This document shows, piece after piece, positions 31,262-33,823 of a DNA stretch of 33,823 bases. Origin of the DNA: Streptomyces sp. CBMA29 (GTDB taxonomy: Bacteria > Actinomycetota > Actinomycetes > Streptomycetales > Streptomycetaceae). The stretch's first letter is position 1, and the number at the start of each line of letters is the position of its first letter. The notes under the pieces are model-generated. The model saw only the letters and a list, made by a program, of their open reading frames with translations. It was not told where the DNA came from and did not search any database. The translations under genes and the position numbers were made by a program. Where the stretch lies: NCBI RefSeq assembly GCF_014596445.1, contig NZ_MECL01000239.1, positions 1 to 33,823 of the forward strand. The letters run 5' to 3'.

Positions 31262-31445
31262 CGGCGTCCTACGAGGGAGACCGGCGCCGAACCAGCCACG
31301 CCGGCGTTGGAGACGGCGTCAGCGGTGAGGCCCGCGCGGGCACGCGGTCCCGGACGGGTTCGGGGCGGGGGGAGGTCACGGCCTAGACTCGGCGCGGCTC
31401 GCGGCGCGCCGCGCGCGTACCCTCTTACCTGCCAGGAGGCACCCC
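31262..31445. other. Intergenic stretch between P450 remnant and EPSP synthase gene
   Basis: 184 bp with no P450 continuation in any frame that I can read. The only clear element is the AGGAGG ribosome site just before 31446. No confident promoter boxes. Confidence 0.5.
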
Positions 31446-32681
31446 GTGTCAGTCGTCGCCGTCCCCGGCTCCAAGTCGGTGACCGCTCGGGCGCTCTTTC
31501 TCGCCGCCGCCGCGGAGGGCACCACCGTGCTGCGCCGGCCGCTGCTGTCGGACGACACCGACGGGTTCGCGGAGGGCCTGACCCGGCTCGGGTACCGCGT
31601 CGAGCGCGACCCGCGGGCGTGGCGGATCACCGGCCGCCCGTCAGGACCCGCCGTGCCGGAGGCCGACGTGTACTGCCGTGACGCGGCCACCGCGGCCCGC
31701 TTCCTGCCCGCGCTGGCCGCCGCGGGCCACGGCACGTACCGCTTCGACGCGTCCGCGCAGATGCGCCGCCGCCCGGTCGCGCCGCTCACGACGGCGCTGC
31801 GCTCGCTGGGCGTGGACCTGACGCACGAGGAGGCCGAGGGGCATCTGCCGCTGACGGTGGTCGCCGACGGTCTCAAGGGCGGCGCGATCGACCTGGACGC
31901 GGGGCTGTCGTCGCAGTTCCTGACGGCGCTGCTGCTCGCGGGGCCGCTGATGGCCGAGGGGCTGCGGATCCACGTCACGGACCTGGTCTCCGCGCCGTAC
32001 GTGGAGATCACGCTGGCGATGATGCGGCGCTTCGGCGTCGAGGTGGCGCGCGAGGGCGCGACCTTCGTGGTGCCGCCGGGCGGCTACCGCGCCGTCGACT
32101 ACCCGGTCGAGCCCGACGCCTCCACGGCCAGCTACTTCTTCGCCGCAGCCGCGCTGTCCGGCCGCACCGCGACCGTGCCGGGACTCGGCGCCGACGCCCT
32201 CCAGGGCGACCTGCGCTTCGTGGACGTCCTGCGGCGGATGGGCGCCGACGTCGAGATCGGCCCGGACGCCACCACCGTCACCGGCACGGGCCGCCTGAAC
32301 GGTCTCACCGTCAACATGCGGGACATCTCCGACACGATGCCGACGCTCGCGGCCATCGCGCCCTTCGCCGACGGGCCGGTCCGTATCGAGGACGTCTACA
32401 ACACCCGCGTCAAGGAGTGCGACCGGCTGGAGGCGTGCGCGGAGAATCTGCGGCGGCAGGGTGTCACGGTCACCACGGGACGCGACTGGATCGAGATCGA
32501 GCCGGGGACCCCCGCGCCGGTCGAGATCGCCTGCCACGGGGACCACCGCATCGCGATGAGTTTCGCGGTCGCCGGGCTGCGCACACCGGGCACCACCTTC
32601 GACGAGCCGGGCTGCGTCAAGAAGACCTTCCCCGACTTCCACTCCTTCTTCGCCTCGGTGCGCGCCGACTGGGGCGTGTGA
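31446..32681 (+). CDS. aroA: EPSP synthase, divergent second-type
   Basis: 411 residues, GTG start with a perfect AGGAGG. EPSP synthase joins shikimate-3-phosphate and phosphoenolpyruvate in aromatic amino acid synthesis. Most active-site residues are kept: K10, S11 and R15 in PGSKSVTAR, MRRRP, GLSSQF, VSAPYVE, DISDTMP (catalytic Asp), NTRVKECDRL, GDHRIAM and KKTFPD. The PEP/glyphosate loop is altered: E. coli LGNAGTAMRPL reads CRDAATAARFL here, so Gly96 becomes A81 and Pro101 becomes F86. From memory, streptomycetes carry a primary AroA plus a second one of this type; this looks like the second. Its true substrate may differ. Confidence 0.85.
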   Translation: MSVVAVPGSKSVTARALFLAAAAEGTTVLRRPLLSDDTDGFAEGLTRLGYRVERDPRAWRITGRPSGPAVPEADVYCRDAATAARFLPALAAAGHGTYRFDASAQMRRRPVAPLTTALRSLGVDLTHEEAEGHLPLTVVADGLKGGAIDLDAGLSSQFLTALLLAGPLMAEGLRIHVTDLVSAPYVEITLAMMRRFGVEVAREGATFVVPPGGYRAVDYPVEPDASTASYFFAAAALSGRTATVPGLGADALQGDLRFVDVLRRMGADVEIGPDATTVTGTGRLNGLTVNMRDISDTMPTLAAIAPFADGPVRIEDVYNTRVKECDRLEACAENLRRQGVTVTTGRDWIEIEPGTPAPVEIACHGDHRIAMSFAVAGLRTPGTTFDEPGCVKKTFPDFHSFFASVRADWGV

Positions 32682-32689
32682 CCGACACT

Positions 32690-32748
32690 CCGTGCCGGAC
32701 CCCTTTCCGAGACACGCGCCGAACCCCGTGCCGGACCCCGTGCCGAAC
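32690..32748. repeat. Short CCGTGCCGGACCC repeats after aroA
   Basis: CCGTGCCGGACCC occurs at 32690-32702 and 32726-32738, with a degenerate third copy CCGTGCCGAAC at 32738-32748. They lie in the 95-bp gap between the convergent aroA and AIM24-family genes, where they might also fold. Confidence 0.6.
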
Positions 32749-32776
32749 GCGCCAACCGGAACGGCGGCTGCCGGGG

Positions 32777-33607
32777 TCAGCCCGCGTGCGTGGAGAACAG
32801 ACCTCCGGTGGGCCCCTGCTTGTCGCCGCCCTGGGACTTCTTGAGGGCGTTGGCGAGCCCTTCGATCGTCATGGACTGGAGGATGACCCGGCCGTTGCCT
32901 TCGAGGGTGGCCAGGGACAGGCCCTCGCCGCCGAAGACGGCGTTCATGACGCCCTGGCGGTTGAGGCCGCCGATCCGCTGGACGCCGTACTGGATGCCCT
33001 CCTCGAAGGCGACGATGCAGCCGGTGTCGACCTCGATCCGGCCGCCGAACTCGGCCGGGTTGAGGTCGATGAAGTTGCCCGCGCCCGCGATGATCACGGT
33101 GCCGGTACCGGTGAACTTCTCCAGGATGAAGCCCTCGCCGCCGCTCATCCCCTGGCGTCCGCCCGCGAAGGCGATGCCGAACCGGACGGTGGACTCGGCT
33201 GCGACGAAGGCGTCCTTCTCGGCGAACCAGGCGCGTGAGCCGGTCAGTTCGAGGGCGCGCATCTCGCCGGGGAGCACACCGGCGAAGCCGACGGTGCCCT
33301 CGCCGCCCGAGGCGGTGAAGTACTGGAAGGCCAGCGACTCCCCGGCCAGGGCGCGCTGGCCGACCTGCATGGCGGTGCCCATGGCCTGCCGGAGCATGCC
33401 GCCCACACCGGAGCCGCCGGAACCGGAGCCGGAACCGGAACCTGAACCTGAGCCGCCGGAGCCGGGGCCGCCCAGCCGCGTCTCCATCGACACGTTGGCC
33501 GTCTTGAACAGGAACTTCCCCGCCTCGCAGTACACCGTCTGGCCCGGACTCAGGGTGCAGACGGCCATCTGCATGGCGTTGCCGACGATCTGCTGCTGGA
33601 GGGTCAC
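32777..33607 (-). CDS. AIM24-family protein with Gly-Ser insert
   Basis: 276 residues, GTG start at 33607 with GGAG seven nt upstream. AIM24-family (TIGR00266-like) proteins are beta-helix proteins of unclear function; mitochondrial AIM24 acts in inner-membrane organisation. Family landmarks: LSPGQTVYCEAGKFLFKTAN, ESLAFQYFTASGGEGTVGFA, GFILEKFTGTGTVIIAGAGN and DTGCIVAFEEGIQYGVQRIG. Residues 46-70 form a GS-rich insert (GGSGSGSGSGSGSG) where relatives have a short Gly-rich turn. It is convergent with aroA. Confidence 0.85.
   Translation of the reverse strand: MTLQQQIVGNAMQMAVCTLSPGQTVYCEAGKFLFKTANVSMETRLGGPGSGGSGSGSGSGSGSGGSGVGGMLRQAMGTAMQVGQRALAGESLAFQYFTASGGEGTVGFAGVLPGEMRALELTGSRAWFAEKDAFVAAESTVRFGIAFAGGRQGMSGGEGFILEKFTGTGTVIIAGAGNFIDLNPAEFGGRIEVDTGCIVAFEEGIQYGVQRIGGLNRQGVMNAVFGGEGLSLATLEGNGRVILQSMTIEGLANALKKSQGGDKQGPTGGLFSTHAG
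33409..33475 (-). repeat. Hexanucleotide repeat tract in the AIM24-family gene
   Basis: Variants of CCGGAA/CCGGAG/CCTGAA on the plus strand repeat about ten times and encode alternating Gly-Ser on the minus strand. The unit is a variant of the nat tract hexamer (both give Ser-Gly pairs) but with different codons. Confidence 0.75.
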
Positions 33608-33700
33608 AGCGGTGCTCCTAGGAGGACGGGCGAAGACGCGGCGGACGGATGGCCACCGGCCCGAGCGTAGCCCCGGCGCGGCACACCACCCGCCCCACCG

Positions 33701-33823
33701 TCAACGTATCGCCCGCGCGATCCGGTTCCGCGCCGGAGCGGGGCCGCCGTGTGCCGGGCCGCCGCCGTCGGGCCCCGCGGCCTGCGCGGGCAGCCGTACG
33801 GTCCGTTCGCCGCCCGCGTCGAG
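33701..33823 (-). CDS. C-terminal tail of a gene beyond the right edge
   Basis: The minus strand is open from the window edge to a TGA at 33701-33703, giving 40 residues that start LDAGGERTVRLPAQ, pass through a Gly/Pro-rich stretch and end RNRIARAIR. No domain can be recognised. The 93 bp between its stop and the AIM24-family start would hold that gene's promoter or be leader. Reading this as coding rests on codon character only. Confidence 0.4.
   Translation of the reverse strand, partial: LDAGGERTVRLPAQAAGPDGGGPAHGGPAPARNRIARAIR

Overview
This is very GC-rich DNA with strong third-position GC bias, GTG and TTG starts alongside ATG, GGAGG-type ribosome binding sites, 4-bp start/stop overlaps and small secreted proteins. 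Together with the families present, this points to Streptomyces or a close relative. I read 36 coding regions or remnants, two of them cut by the window edges. I see no tRNA, rRNA, insertion sequence, phage gene or CRISPR array.

Layout. 1-1132: start of a secreted protein (minus) and a membrane-anchored conserved protein (plus). 1101-6013, all minus: transketolase, ZnT9-like CDF metal transporter, secreted SGNH hydrolase and ZIP metal transporter, closely packed. 6224-9710, minus: a polar amino acid ABC transporter (ATPase, binding lipoprotein, two permeases) led by a small TfoX C-terminal domain protein. 9886-13277, minus: a DUF6278-like protein, exonuclease III, a metallo-beta-lactamase-fold hydrolase and an orphan PcaL fusion enzyme.

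13399-24888 is the centre of the window. A five-gene minus-strand operon (sugar-binding lipoprotein, permease, single-domain ATPase, ROK kinase, unknown one-helix membrane protein) has 4-bp overlaps at every junction. Next to it lies a GntR/UTRA regulator, also on the minus strand, and divergent from that a plus-strand operon iolG-iolE-iolC-iolB-iolD. The likely logic is uptake of a cyclitol or related sugar, then dehydrogenation, dehydration, ring opening, isomerisation and phosphorylation. The later steps (IolJ-type aldolase, malonate-semialdehyde dehydrogenase) are not in the window. A palindrome, TGTCCGGACA, sits in the regulator/iolG gap and is the best operator candidate.

24889-33823 is more mixed: an orphan Rieske oxygenase behind two palindromes, an unknown one-helix protein, a lysyl-oxidase-like secreted protein, an arylamine N-acetyltransferase with a Ser-Gly repeat insert, a small secreted protein, a 0.5-kb gene-free stretch with a REP-like sequence, a KDPG-aldolase-like protein lacking the Schiff-base lysine, a cytochrome P450 remnant ending at an intrinsic terminator, a second-type EPSP synthase, an AIM24-family protein with a Gly-Ser insert, and the tail of one more gene.

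Short in-frame or stop-spanning tandem repeats recur at several places in the window. All function assignments come from reading motifs by eye; no database search was run.
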